Source: Diphasiastrum complanatum
Taxonomy: Eukaryota; Streptophyta; Lycopodiopsida; Lycopodiales; Lycopodiaceae
Direction of reading: 5' to 3'
Assembly (NCBI GenBank): GCA_029204225.1
Contig: CM055109.1
Span: 36,928,991 to 36,992,990 of the forward strand
DNA length: 64,000 nt
The position numbers and the translations under genes were made by a program. The notes below the pieces were generated by a model. It did not search any database and had not been told where the DNA came from. It was given only the letters and a program-made list of their open reading frames with translations. The stretch's first letter is position 1; every line of letters begins with the position of its first letter. Below are positions 11,638 through 23,400 of the stretch, piece after piece.

Positions 11638-12428
11638 TCAAATTGTTTTCCAAAGTAATGATTGCCGTACTTGTATCATTACTTTTTTCTTTTTCCTTTG
11701 CAATCCTCTTCCGACATTCTTTGATGTGATGCTCAAACTTATTGCAATAGTGGCACTTACCTTTCGTCTTGGAGCCTTGATCTTGAGCTTCCTTAGATTT
11801 TGATCACCTTTGGAAGTGTTGAAAGAAGGCTTCCCTTTCCACTTGCCTTTGCCTTTGCCTTTTGAAAAGAAAGCTTGATCTTCTTGTTCACCAACGTTGA
11901 TCCTTGTTTGCTCTTCTTGAAGAAGTAAGCCAACAAGTTCGTCGAAGGAGATTTGCTGTCCCCTAAGAGAAATGCTCAATGATGACACAAATTGGAGGTA
12001 AGAATTAGGAAGAGAGTTGAGAGTAATAGATACAAATTGTGAGTTCATCACCTCATCAATACTAAGAAGCTCCTCTTGAAGATCCTTGATCTTCGTCAAG
12101 TGGTTTGTAAGCAAATCACCTTCTTGCATCTTCAAGATGGAAAGTTGATTTCGAAGATATACCACTTTTGCCGCATTCTTTACTTGAAACATCTTGGCAA
12201 GAGTCTCCCAAGCACTTTTGGAAGTCTTGCATGATCTAATATGAGGAAGGATCTCCTCTTCACTGATAATGCAATGACGGAATGTGCTTGTGCATCTCGT
12301 CGATCCCACTTCTTTTGCTCATTGGAAGACACCTTCGTAGATGATGAAGTAGTTGTTCTAGATGGTGTAATAGGTGCCAAGGTAGGTGGCCCCTTTTCGT
12401 CACCATTAACTACTTCCCACACTAGCAA
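11638..12428 (-). pseudogene. Copia C gag fragments
   Basis: Two overlapping frames (12180-12428 and 11638-12309) encode a UBN2-type gag: WDRRDAQAHSVIALSV, then AWETLAKMFQVKNAAKVVYL, LNSLPNSYLQFVSSLS and a lysine-rich C-terminus. A frameshift near 12250 separates them. The zinc-knuckle cysteines are out of frame near 11710-11760. Confidence 0.8.
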
Positions 12429-13131
12429 TTAGAAGGTTGTTTATCATGTAGCACCACAAGGAATAGTTTGTGCCATCCAGCCTATCTTCATTAAATAAAG
12501 AGCCAATAGACTCCGATTCTCTAGCCATAACATAAAAATCAGCTTGTAGTAGATAGGAAATAGACTTTCCAAGACAAAATCAACTCAAAGGGCAGCAACC
12601 TCGAAGCTAAAATTATGAGCACAATGGATTGCAATACTCCACATGCAATTTGCTCAACTAGTAATGAAATAGGTGGCTGATTTCTGCACAAAAAACAGAA
12701 TGCTCACAAATAGGTAGACTTCAAATGAAGCCAAAACCAAAACCAGAAATTTGTGGCTAAAAAGAGTGCACACTATGTGCATATAGAGCTGATGGTAGCG
12801 CTCAAGCTCACCAACAGGGAAATTTCAGCAAGAAATGTGTCCAAAACACATGTATCTTCATTTGTAGATGGGCGCCCTCCTACAAAGAAGTAAATCTGAA
12901 ATTTTCAGCATGTAATTGAGTCAAAATCACATGCAATTGGTTTGAGCATGGGTGCCCTACTGCTAGCTCTCAAATAGGTGAAGGTGCCCTGCAATTTCCT
13001 GCAAAAAAGTTATAAGAAGATGAACAGATTCTTCTCTTACAAAAATCAGCAGCTTGATGATTTTCTGCTACCAAAAGAGGAAGAAGATAGCTTCCTATTG
13101 GGCGCCCTCCTGCAAGCAATTTGATCATCAA

Positions 13132-13623
13132 GGCTCTGATACCATATAGGAAATAGAAGCCTAAGGATCCAAGATCTTAACTATTCAATCACACAAAGCA
13201 TTCTCAAAAGAAAGAGAGAGATGGCTAGAAACCCTCTTGTAGAAACTCGTGGACAGCTAAAGAGAATAGTTAGTATTGCTGTCAAAAGTGTCTCATACAA
13301 ATGAGATGCACACATATACATAGTCCAAGATGACTATCTAACTTCATGACTATTGGCTATCCAACTACTTGACTATTGACTATCCAACTTTCTATAAGTT
13401 ACATAGAAAGAATAAGGTATCTCCAATATGTCAAGTTGGGGTACTTAATGTCACAATTAGGCCTAGTGGACCCACGAGTCCCTACCAAGTTAAGTTCATA
13501 CTGACTTAGCTAACTCTAAGCTTAGTAGGCCTAATAGAGATAAATAAACCATGGTTACACAACTCTCGACCTTTTGGGTCAAAGTAACGTATGGTAATGT
13601 AAGCAATTCCATTTACATTCCAA
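13132..13623 (-). repeat. Copia C primer-binding site and 5' LTR
   Basis: At 13132-13146 the minus strand reads ATGGTATCAGAGCC, complementary to the 3' end of plant initiator tRNA-Met. The LTR lies to its right and ends near 13623 with TGTTGGAATG on the minus strand. The end next to the primer site reads TTCCTATA rather than a clean CA, so the LTR edge is degenerate. Confidence 0.7.
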
Positions 13624-13715
13624 CATAGGCATCATCATGCAAGAAGGCCTTCTCCACGAGTTTGGGACTAAATAAATCTGGGTAAGTATTTGGGGCCCCC
13701 CCTCATCCAGGTTCA
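13624..13715 (-). repeat. Displaced piece of the Copia B LTR
   Basis: About 80 bp here match 5520-5600 with few differences, both containing CATCATCATGCAAGAAGGCC followed by CGAGTTTGGGACTA. The position is just outside the LTR edge of Copia C. It is the flank left when C inserted into the 5' LTR of B. Confidence 0.65.
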
Positions 13716-13808
13716 TCTCTATGGGATTAGAAACACCCTAGATGTTATAAAGGAACTCGGAGTTGGTGTTGCATTATACCAAACGCTCAGTTTTGATTGA
13801 TTTCTGAC

Positions 13809-13900
13809 CTTTCCTGATAAGTCTTCCAAGGTGTATTGTGAAGCAATGTATTTATCTGTTGCTGGATCCCATTCATCAACATCCACGCCATTTGTGATAC
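13809..13900 (-). pseudogene. Starch synthase I exon (isolated gene fragment)
   Basis: On the minus strand this 92-bp exon has an acceptor TTGCAACAG and a donor GTCAGA. Joined in phase to the exon at 14123-14204 it encodes ITNGVDVDEWDPATDKYIAS followed by QYTLEDLSGK. This is the conserved segment after the K-S-V-x-N-G-I motif of plastid soluble starch synthase I (GT5 glycosyltransferase, ADP-glucose to alpha-1,4-glucan). The next exon, expected to encode a C-K-x-x-L-Q-K-E-L-G-L segment, is not found. Copia B/C material begins 90 bp downstream. Either the gene was cut by the insertions or this is a captured or duplicated fragment. Confidence 0.75.
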
Positions 13901-14122
13901 CTGTTGCAAAATGTCGGTAATGGCTTTAGAATAAATATCACATTCGTGCTGAAAAAAAAGAGAGTATCAATGGCTGTATCTAAACAAAATAAGTTCTTAG
14001 ATAAATTTTGTCATGATTCACATCTTGATCAAGTAACAACCACATAGTAAGAAACTGCAAAAGACCCACTAACATATATAAATACTAATCTTTTGAAAAC
14101 AAATATTAACTGGAAACTTTAC

Positions 14123-14204
14123 CATTTATGACAGACTTGCGAGAACGAAGAAGTCCATCAAGTCCATACCCACCCTCCTGTGTAGTAATCTCCCAAGCAT
14201 ATCC
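14123..14204 (-). pseudogene. Starch synthase I exon, upstream of the 13809 exon
   Basis: On the minus strand the acceptor TTGTTGATCAG precedes an 82-bp exon encoding GYAWEITTQEGGYGLDGLL then RSRKSVIN. The donor is GTAAAG, phase 1. G-Y-[AS]-W-E-[IV]-T-T-x-E-G-G is diagnostic of starch synthase I rather than granule-bound or SSII/SSIII types. The exon-intron structure is preserved, so this is genomic rather than a processed copy. I found no further upstream exon in 14205-17300. Because a plus-strand gene starts within 3 kb, this is probably a fragment and not an intact antisense gene. Confidence 0.78.
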
Positions 14205-15219
14205 CTGATCAACAAAAAATGGCCAAGGGACAACCCAGTTCATACTCACTTTACTATGTCTTAATTTGCCCAAGCATACTTCAGAGCACAAGAACAGGAG
14301 AGTTCCAAATCAAGTATCCTACCATCCAAAAACAGATGTACTTGGAACACAAAGCTATAACAGGGCTCAGAGTTCTGGAAATCTTATGAAGCACGATTGG
14401 CAGTTGCAAACATGCATACATTATCAACAGCATGTTTTCAGCTCGATAGGGACTGTGTAATTCAAGACCTAGTCACATGCTATCATTTAAGAGCTTGTAT
14501 AACCTAGAATAAAATGAACTAGAAAAAAAAAAGCAAACAAATCCAATATCAAGCCAAAAAAGTTGGTATTCAAAAATAAGATAAGATGTACATTTTTCAG
14601 CTTTAGAGGCTTACAATTATTTGGATGATCAAATAAATCCTTCAAGGTGTACCGAATAATCATAATCTAAAAGCCCTACCAACTCAGAACAATAGAAAAC
14701 CCCAAGAATTTGGCCTGGAAACCTTGAGAACCTTAACCCTAAAGCTTTGTAAAGCCATGGTAGCTAAATCGGGCATGACATGCTATCCTTATGCCTAGAA
14801 ACCCTAAAAACACAACCTAATGGGACATGACGGCCGAAACAAACAAAGAATGACCCTAAACCTTAATGGGACATACTATCGTTGAAGAAATTGTGACAAA
14901 TGATCTGTACTACCAAAACCCCCTATACATCCTATCTACATCAAGGCTTTTCTAGCAAAGAGATAAAAAACTCTCACACAAAGAAGAACACAAATTGGAT
15001 GACCATGGAAGTAGCTGAACCTATAGTTGTATTCTGCACAATGATGAAACACTGATTGGAAACTCATTGTGCTCAAATTGGATATTAGAATCTAGTTTTA
15101 TGCACATCCTCTCTCCTTTCCTTGGCGACTCCATAATAATGAGGCCTGATTTTGATTTATCGACTAATTAGCTTCAAAAGAAAAGAAAAGTAAAAACAAA
15201 AGCACGTTTAGTTCCATAC
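14205..15219. other. Non-coding stretch beside the starch synthase fragment
   Basis: No domain is recognisable on either strand. It is AT-rich with scattered plain repeats. It would be intron if the starch synthase fragment were part of a longer gene. Confidence 0.4.
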
Positions 15220-15841
15220 CAGAGTTGCAGCGGATCGCGATCCGTTGCAAAAATGTTCCGGATCGCACGATCCGGAATGTCAGCAATCCGTGACCCGGAT
15301 CACAGAATTTATTAATTAATTAATTTTTTTGTGGAAATAAGACTAATGGCCAATTTTTTTGTTTTTTTGATAGTTTAATACTAACTAAGCCCTAATTGGA
15401 TGGTGGACATGATGGAATGATTACAGTCCAAGATTAGAGTTGAAACAACAATAAGCTCTCTTACAGATGGCATATGAAAGAAGATTAGAGACTCTTGACA
15501 CAACTCACACACACACGACCGTTTGAAGGGATGCATAAGCTTATGCTTCTGAGATGAGTGCTTATGCTTCATAATTGTTGTCGGTTTGCTGCCATTCAAT
15601 ATGGTTCCATGTGATTTCATTTCACATAATACAAAAATAGAGATGTTCAATAAAGAATCACTTAAGGGCCCAAAATTGACTGCACTCCTCTTGGAACTCC
15701 GAGCAAACTAGATAAGTGAATTGCCCTTGAAAACACCTTTAATCTGATACCCATATTGGCACCCAAAAAAAAAAAATTGAGCTATGGGAAACCCTAATTG
15801 GATTTCCTGGATCACGTTCCGGAATAGAACCTGCAACTCTG
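15220..15841. mobile_element. hAT-type miniature transposon (CGGATC word)
   Basis: The 622-bp element is flanked by an exact 8-bp duplication, TTCCATAC (15212-15219 and 15842-15849). Its ends are CAGAGTTGCAG and the inverted CTGCAACTCTG. Next to both ends are repeated copies of CGGATC/GATCCG (about 15231-15300, 15805-15828). It encodes no transposase. At about 15738-15760 it contains GATACCCATATTGG, which matches the interior of the hAT elements at 37.3 and 60.75 kb. Confidence 0.85.
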
Positions 15842-15849
15842 TTCCATAC

Positions 15850-16767
15850 GTACGAAATGAAACGTTTTGATCCAAAAGGATCACATTAGGTATCTCTGAT
15901 TCATACGTATGCTTACTTCAGTCATTTTCAAATATACCGGTAGATAATAGTAACCTAAATTTCGAAATTGGATCTATGTAACCATGTTAAGTAAGAAAAT
16001 ATGCAATTTTGGAGTGTTATCGCATAATACTTTGCTAGAGGACATATAACTAAAGCTCTACATATTGTTACATTCCTACAGCTGTCCATAGTATAAACAC
16101 TACAGAGTTGAGTCCGCTAAATCCATTACACAATGCCATGCCCTTTCTAGGAAGGCTACCTTAGCCTACAATTCCTAGGAGCCCTCAAAATTGCATCTTG
16201 AAGGGGCTAATCATTGTAGCATTGAAACAAATGTTCATCCAACAAATATTAAAATGCGGACTGTCTCAAATGCGCTTAAGATGTGCAAATTTTGAACATA
16301 GATTTCTGGGGCCCATTGCGTCCCAAATATCTGATCTTGAATTTGTTTCATGGGAAGGATTTTTTCAAAGTAAAGAAATAATCAAAAAAAGTTTTTCTTC
16401 AAAAAAAATTGTTACATTCCCTATGTATGGAACAAACTCTCTAATTCAGCAGGTCGGAAACGGGTATTTATGGTCTATGGTAACTGTTAGAGTCTGGCAG
16501 CACAAAACAGCACCTGGTCCAATAGACAATAGCATGCACAAAGTGCACAGCCGTGGGCCACGCGTGGGATTCCATGCCCACTGTCTAGCCACCCGCCATC
16601 CCTTTTACCCCAAAAGGACAAGAGAACATTGTCTACTTTGAGCTTATATGGAGGCTGTTAAGTATTTGAACTTTGCTTATGGGATCTTGCTTGCACCTTC
16701 TCCAAAACACTCACCGTGGGCAGATTGCAAAGTGGTCCACTAACATGCCCACTTGGCTCTGATACCA
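15850..16767. other. Unclassified sequence with a degenerate Copia primer site
   Basis: No confident coding domain is seen. The plus-strand frame at 16198-16641 has no recognisable motif. At about 16756-16768 the minus strand reads ATGGTATCAGAGCCAAG, a primer-binding site belonging to the LTR on its right. Confidence 0.4.
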
Positions 16768-17189
16768 TATTGGAATGAAATGCTTAATTCCTAGTTAGGA
16801 GTGTACTAATCACATTTGCACTCACACACCAATGAAGACCAGATTGAGAGATTACTAAGCATTTGATTAATAAGAAGAAGAGCTGAAACTCACTACAAAA
16901 TCTATGGAGCTGGGCAGTGGTCCTTAAAAGCAATATTTTCCTAGATTTATCTCAAGTAAAAGCTATGCTAAAGCAAATAGCAAATGCCTAAAGTTGATGT
17001 TTATATTAGGTAAAAGTCCCGGCCAATATCTAAGTCTTTAATCTGAGCCTAATTATAGCTCTTCAGTGCCCTACTACATGAATAGAAGGTTGACTGTAAA
17101 AACTTTGTGAACTAGTCTAGGCCGTTAAAATAGCTTGTAAGCATGGCCTAGTAACATAAGGGTTACAAAATAAACATTATTTTCTAACA
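16768..17189 (-). repeat. Copia-type LTR next to the first visible helicase exon
   Basis: The minus strand starts TGTTAGAAAATAATG at 17189 and ends TTCCAATA at about 16768, then the primer-binding site. It shares the CTCACACACCAAT and TTAAAATAGCTTG blocks with the LTRs at 1088 and 25808. No intact internal region follows. It lies about 150 bp upstream of the first helicase exon found, within an intron of that gene. Confidence 0.65.
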
Positions 17190-17335
17190 GTGATTATGTC
17201 TTGTTCTGCTCTTTATTATAAGGAAGTGCTTCTTGAAGCTTCTTTTCACTTAAATACAGGAGTTCAATACCTTTCTTTGAACTTTTGATTTACATTATTT
17301 TATGCTTATTGTTGTGGTTCATGCCTGGAAGAAAG

Positions 17336-17441
17336 TCATTCATATAACAAGGGCAAGAACACAGTGCTGGTTGTAAGCAAGGTACTGCTTCCAAATTATC
17401 GAGCTGATCTTGATGAAAGGCATGGGTCTTCTCAAAGGCAG
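17336..17441 (+). CDS. DExH1: DExH1-like exon a (first visible)
   Basis: The exon encodes HSYNKGKN, then [20 protein letters not shown]. This is the linker just before the helicase core, conserved in plant DExH1. The acceptor is GAAAG, the least certain junction in the gene. The donor is GTAAGG. It enters in phase 2, which requires an upstream exon that I could not find in the window. Confidence 0.85.
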
Positions 17442-20400
17442 GTAAGGAAATTGGTCTCATATGGGGTTTGTGTTTCTGCATACAAGCTTGATTGTGTATT
17501 TTCTTTTATGCTTGCTCTTTGTGTCTGAGGAGCTGAGTTGTGGAAGCGACAAGGAGATATGCACTGACTCTAAGACACTATAGAATGTATAAGTAAAAAT
17601 TAATAGGTATACCCTTGATAATCTGTAAAAGGTATGATAGAGCTGGTTGTTGACACTTTTGAAAAGACTAGGTTATTTTGCTCTCTTCTCTCATTGCAAT
17701 CACTTGTGAAGCAGATCAACATGTCAACTATCACAGAATCAAGAGTTGAAAACATGCTGGCTCAAGTGCGGCATAAATCACAGCTACCTTTGAAAAATAC
17801 TCAACAGCTGGATGAAGGGAACACAAAGATCTTGAACAGACTGCCTGCGAAGTTTGGACAGCAACCCGAAGGAGATTCTGCTTGTAGTTCAATCACAGAT
17901 CTGGAAAATGACAAAGAAAACTCCAGATTAAGAGAGAAGCAACATCATTTTCAGGTTTGTTTTTAGGTTTAATACCAAGACTAGTAAGTTTTTGCTACTC
18001 TAAATCTTGTCATGGGATTTTGAGCCAGCAGAGGAAAAGATTGATTGAAAAAGCTTTTGTAAATCAAGAGAATTTTTTATGTGTTAGGTCCGTGCTACTG
18101 CAATGCAAGAAGCTTCAATGCAACAGTTCAAAAGTCTTGGTAGGTATCAGCAGTATTCGAGATAAAAAATGGGGACTCAAGCATGTAAAAATCGATTTCC
18201 ACAATCTTGTACAACCTTGCAACCATTAAAGACTATTATACCTGGCCGGATGATGTAACTTACCCAGGCTGATCCAGCTGCAGCAATAAATCTTCCAAGA
18301 TGCAACTCGGATATTGTATTCCAAGATCACGTCTATTTCAGGAGTCAAGCAAGTTGAGGTGGAGAGAGGTTGTCTGTTTGTCAACAATCTTCCTTGTACC
18401 GACACTTTGTTCACTTTGAATAAGAAAAGGGCACTTGTTTTGAAGTCATTTAAGTCCAGAGTCCTCGTTATTATAAAACGACGCCATTCTTAATCACGGT
18501 CGATCAACAAGCAGAACAATGGTTTGTTCAGATCAGAGCTTAATACACAAATCTATAATAGTAAATAATAAGCTCCTTGAAGCAACATCAACCTAGTTTG
18601 GTCACTCTACATCAATGTCAATGTTAAGCTGGAGTACTTTCAAAATCAATCACTAGTCTTGGATACACCACTCCTCTTCTCTTGTTCCAGTTAAGTTCTA
18701 TCTTCCCTGAAAATATGTTCTTGCATAGTTTCAGTTCCTCTCCAACAAATTCTCTTTGTTATCCAATGTTTTTGCTGCCTGTTCAGAAGACACCAAAAGG
18801 CTCCGAAGGGTGTAAAGCCGTGATAACAATCAGAACTTACCTGCCGAATGCATGTTCTGATCGTAAAGAAAGCCTATATGTAGAATAGTGTGCAATATGC
18901 ACAAAAACTTGATGTTTAGATGCCCAGCACAATAGGGTTTGGTGATGGTAAATTACAATGTCCATTGTCAAGGAGAGAAACATTTCAGTTGTCATTGCAT
19001 GAACATCATATTGAATGAGAAACTTTATCACATGCACCATTTGTGGTGTGAAATAGGAAAAATCAGAAGGCTTAGGAGAAACGCCACGTGGCAGGAAATC
19101 ACGCCATAAAGAACGTGAGGAAGAGCTATACAAGATATAACGATCGCCAAGTGAAGATCTTCAAGAATCTTGTCACATGCAAACCAAAAGGACACCTGTG
19201 GAGCATGAACCACCCAACCAATATGGAGATGCTAGTCAATACCCTAACCAATCCAACCCCAAGCCACAGTGAATGAACACAAGAGAGGAGAGGAAACCTG
19301 GCTCAAGAATCTGAAATTCCAATAGGGAGATGGGCGAGTTTCCGTGGTAAGTATTCTCTCCAAGAGGAGGGAATATTTCCCTTAGGATCCCCATGCAACC
19401 TATATTCTTGCATTAAAGCAGTCATTCACCATGCATGTGCTCCTATGTCCAATTATAGGTCTGGGCCCTCATATGATTATTAATTACTTGATACGACCAC
19501 GTCTGGAATGACGTAGCATAACTAATAACCACATACAGCTGGAGTGACCGGCTATCCACGTTAGGAATTATTCCGATTCCCTTATACAGGACATGCACAT
19601 AACATTCTTCTCCCCTTGAACCACTTCTATCTCTAGAAGTGAAACCTAGGGAAATTCTTCTTTATGCTTTCGAGCCGCTCCCATGTATCATCATCCTCAG
19701 TCCGTCCCTTCCACCTAATCAAGCACTCAGAGATAGAACGATTTCTCAATTGTTTATCTCTGGTTCTGAGTACCTTTTCAGGTTCCAAAGGAACACTAAG
19801 CGATAAGTCCTCCAAATGGGTAAGATCTTCCTCTGAACCAACTGCATCACCTTCATGTAAACATAGTTTCAAACGGCTTACATAGTCTTTGAATCTTGAG
19901 GTATTCTAAGATATACCCAGTCATCTACTTTAAAATCTCTGGGATGTAGAACAACTGATCAGACAGATCTTGATTCTACCAACAAAGCGCGCAGTTTACT
20001 TAACAAAGGATGAGAAAGAAACGAATGCGAACTCAAAACTTTTTCTCTTCGTGACCAACTCGAAAAGATTCGCAAAAGAGTGTCTTGTGAAAGCTCGTGG
20101 CTTTCTTGTTGCAGCTCGAAAGATTCGCGAAAAGAATCTTGTTGCGATCTGTTTCTTGTTCAAGCCTCAGATGTAGTGAAATTGTCGCGAACAATTTGCG
20201 AAATCTTCTGGACTGTTCTTCAAGCTCACCTGTCGCAAAACTATCTCGAACAGTTCACGAAATATTCTAGCTTCCTTCAAGCTCAAGAATTGTCATCTGT
20301 CGCGAACGATTTGCGAATGACGAAAATGTCGCGAAGAGACAAGTGTCGCGAACAATTCGCGAAACACGAAGCTGAAACGAAGAGACAGACTGTCGCGAAA

Positions 20401-23400
20401 TATTCGCGAACAAAATTAATTCGACCCTAGAAACCAGAACGTTGTTGAATATTAACCGTCAAAACGAATTGGATTCTGTTACAGAAGGAAAAAGGCCAAA
20501 GGACTTATCCTGTAACAATATAAATACATGTGTACTTATAGTAATAATATACTCTCAGATTCAAGCTCAAACTTAGACTCAGACTGACTTATTTAGTTAT
20601 GCACTTGTGCACTTACGTACTCTTTGTAAAAGAGATACCACAAGGCAGCAAGAAAAATGTATATTGATTCAGACTCAAAATTATAAAATTCGTTTTCTGA
20701 TCAAAGTTTCAGTCGTTTATCTGATTATCTAATTGTCTATCACATTCGCGCATATATTTCCAATTTCCGCACCCATATTTCCGCACGCATAATTTAATCA
20801 TAATAGAACTGCTCTATCAGACATGATAAAAAACGTTGATATTGGTGTGAAATATTCAACCTCTAATCGCATTCTCTAAGGAAGAATTCGCAGAACCTTT
20901 CTAACAGTTTTGCAGAACCTTTCTTACAGTGGTATCAGAGCCAATATAGTAATATACATTGAAATCAGATAGCCTTATATCCATCAATAGCCAAATCGAA
21001 AGATTGGAAGATGTCTTCGATCAGCAGCATTCACTCTAAGATCAGTACGATCTTGGATGCAGAAGGTTCGAACTATTTAGTCTTGAAGTTAAAAACTTCA
21101 CTCGTACTAAAGGGCGAAGGTCTATGGCAATGGGTAGAACCATCAGAAGATAAGCCAATTGCTCCTGGCAAGGAACTTCGTGAATGGATGGAGAAAAATG
21201 ACAAAGCAATTATTGCGTCTTCAGTGCATGACAACATAATGCTAGATCTTTTATCGACTTCAAATGCGAAAGAATTGTGGGAAGAACTACAAACCAAGAA
21301 TGAGACTCGATCTCGAAATCAAGTCATGTTCTTGGAGGACCAACTGACTTACCTACAATGGGACGGCAAAGACCTGACCACATTCGTACGAAAGATAAAG
21401 GATTTGTTTATTTCTCTACAGAATTTCGGCACCAAAAATGCGATCTCAAAGGAAAAGCAGCTTAGCTATTTTCTTCGCGCCCTACCTAGGTCATTCCACA
21501 CAACTCGAACCTTACTTGTGAAAGATTCGACAATGACACTTCAAAAAGCGATAGATGGAGTCAAAGAGGAAGTAGAAGCACGCAAACACTATGATGACAA
21601 TGGTGATTCCGAAAAAGCTCTTTTCACTCAGAAGAATAAATCTTCAAAGAAGTTTAAGTCTAAGAGGGAGTCGTTTAAGAAGAATGGAAATCGTTTAGAC
21701 AAATCAAAGACAAATGATCGACAATCTGGAAAGCAGCAGAAAAATTCTGGTGAAAAGAAGATCTGCAGCAGATATAGAAAATCAGGTCATACAGAAGACA
21801 AATGTTGGTTAAATCCAAAGATTGAATGCATTCATTGTCATAAACGGGGTCATGCAGCAATAGACTGTTATCAGAATCCCAAAAACAAAAAGGAACAGAA
21901 TCGAAGCGAACCTTCAGATTCTAATTTCATCGAAGACAAACCAGAATGTTCCAGAGTAGCGGAAGAGAGAACAACAAGAAACTTAGCAGCATATGTTTCT
22001 GAAAATTTATGTTGTTCATCAAATTTGCAAATTCGAGAAGTAGTTCTTGATTCAGGAGCCACCTCACATTTTGTTTCCTCGAAACAAATATTGTCTGAAT
22101 ATAAGAAGACGAATTATTTAAGATTTATTATACTTGGAGACGATTCTAAACATATAGTTGATGGAACTGGTGTACTATGGCTAGACACGAATCAGGGTGA
22201 AAGGAAACTGGAGGAAGTTCTTTATGTTCCTACTCTTGATAAGGATCTTCTATCCGTAGCTAAGATAGTTGACACAAGAATGTCAATAACCTTCACGAGA
22301 AATCAAACTCAAGAATCAACAGATATTCTGTGGCACAAGAAGCTATGTCACATGAACATGGAAGCCGTGTACCAAGCCAACAAAAGTTAGAGAATTGAAG
22401 GAGTCGAAATAAAAAGTCGAGATATTCGAACTACCTGCGAATCCTGTCTTAAAGGCAAAATGTCTCGAACACCTTTCAGTAAAGATGTTTATAAAGCAAC
22501 CAAGGTACTGGAAATTGTGCATTCAGATATTTGTGGACCATGTGGAGTGTTGTCATTGGGTGATGCAAAATACTTCATTACGTTTATTGATGACTTCAGC
22601 AAGTTCGCTGTAGTATACTTTATTCGTACAAATTTGCACAGATCATTTCCAACGAATTCAAAGCTTTTTGTACTGATCGAGGTATTATGCATGCAAAAAC
22701 AACATCATACACACCTCAGCACAATGGAATAGCCGAACAAAGAAATCGTACACTTATGGAAGCTGCAAGGTGTATGATGGCTCATGCAAAAGCACCAAAG
22801 GAGTTATGGGCGGAAGCAGTAGCTATGTCAAACTATCTTCAGAATCGAATTCTGAAATCAAGAATGCCGAATAAAACTCTTCATGAAGTATGGTGGAAGT
22901 CGAAGCCAAATTTGGCTCATGTTCGGACATTTGGATGTGCAGTTTATATGCACATACCAGACAAATTGAGGAAGAAACTTGATGAAAAAGCAGAACAAGG
23001 TTTTTTGGTAGGATTCGAGTATCGAGTTTACATACCCGAAACTGGAAAAGTAAAAGTTGTACGAGATGTAAAATTCGATGAGTCAAAGTACATAGCAGAC
23101 AATGACTTAGTCGGCTATGAAATTCTCAAGAGTTATTATGAGTTACCATCTATAGAAGTAAAGCAAGCCGATGATAAAGAAGAATTACCATCCGGACATA
23201 ATAGTGATTCAGAGGGAGTTCAATTTCGAGAACCTGAAAGACTCGAAATACCAGATCGAATTCAAGCAGAACAGGTCGAACCTGAAGATGTGTCTTTGAA
23301 TTCAAGCCCGATACAGACTGTGAGAAGATTTGAAAGGCAACGCAAACCACCAATAAGGTTTGGTCATGATGAATTCTGTGGCTTCACTAACGAACCTCAG

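Larger units (their letters stand above)
9895..13623 (-). mobile_element. Ty1-copia family C, 5' LTR to RT start
   Basis: The minus strand carries a second Copia lineage: LTR (about 13152-13623), primer-binding site (ATGGTATCAGAGCC on the minus strand, about 13132-13146), gag (11638-12428), protease (11043-11477), integrase (10475-11173) and the spacer before RT (9895-10275). Its 3' part is missing. The right edge TGTTGGAATG on the minus strand sits inside sequence matching the LTR of Copia B. This implies C inserted into the 5' LTR of B. Confidence 0.75.

Noticed and set aside
13809-14204. A complete functional starch synthase gene on the minus strand
   Set aside because: Only two exons are present. 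No upstream or downstream exon was found nearby, and TE sequence begins 90 bp downstream.
16198-16641. A 147-codon plus-strand frame upstream of the helicase
   Set aside because: No similarity to the helicase N-terminus or any known family. The composition is ordinary intronic or intergenic.
18088-18139. Alternative end of helicase exon c at donor GTAGGT (18140)
   Set aside because: It would put the next exon out of frame and reach an immediate stop. The donor at 18144 keeps the frame and the family alignment.
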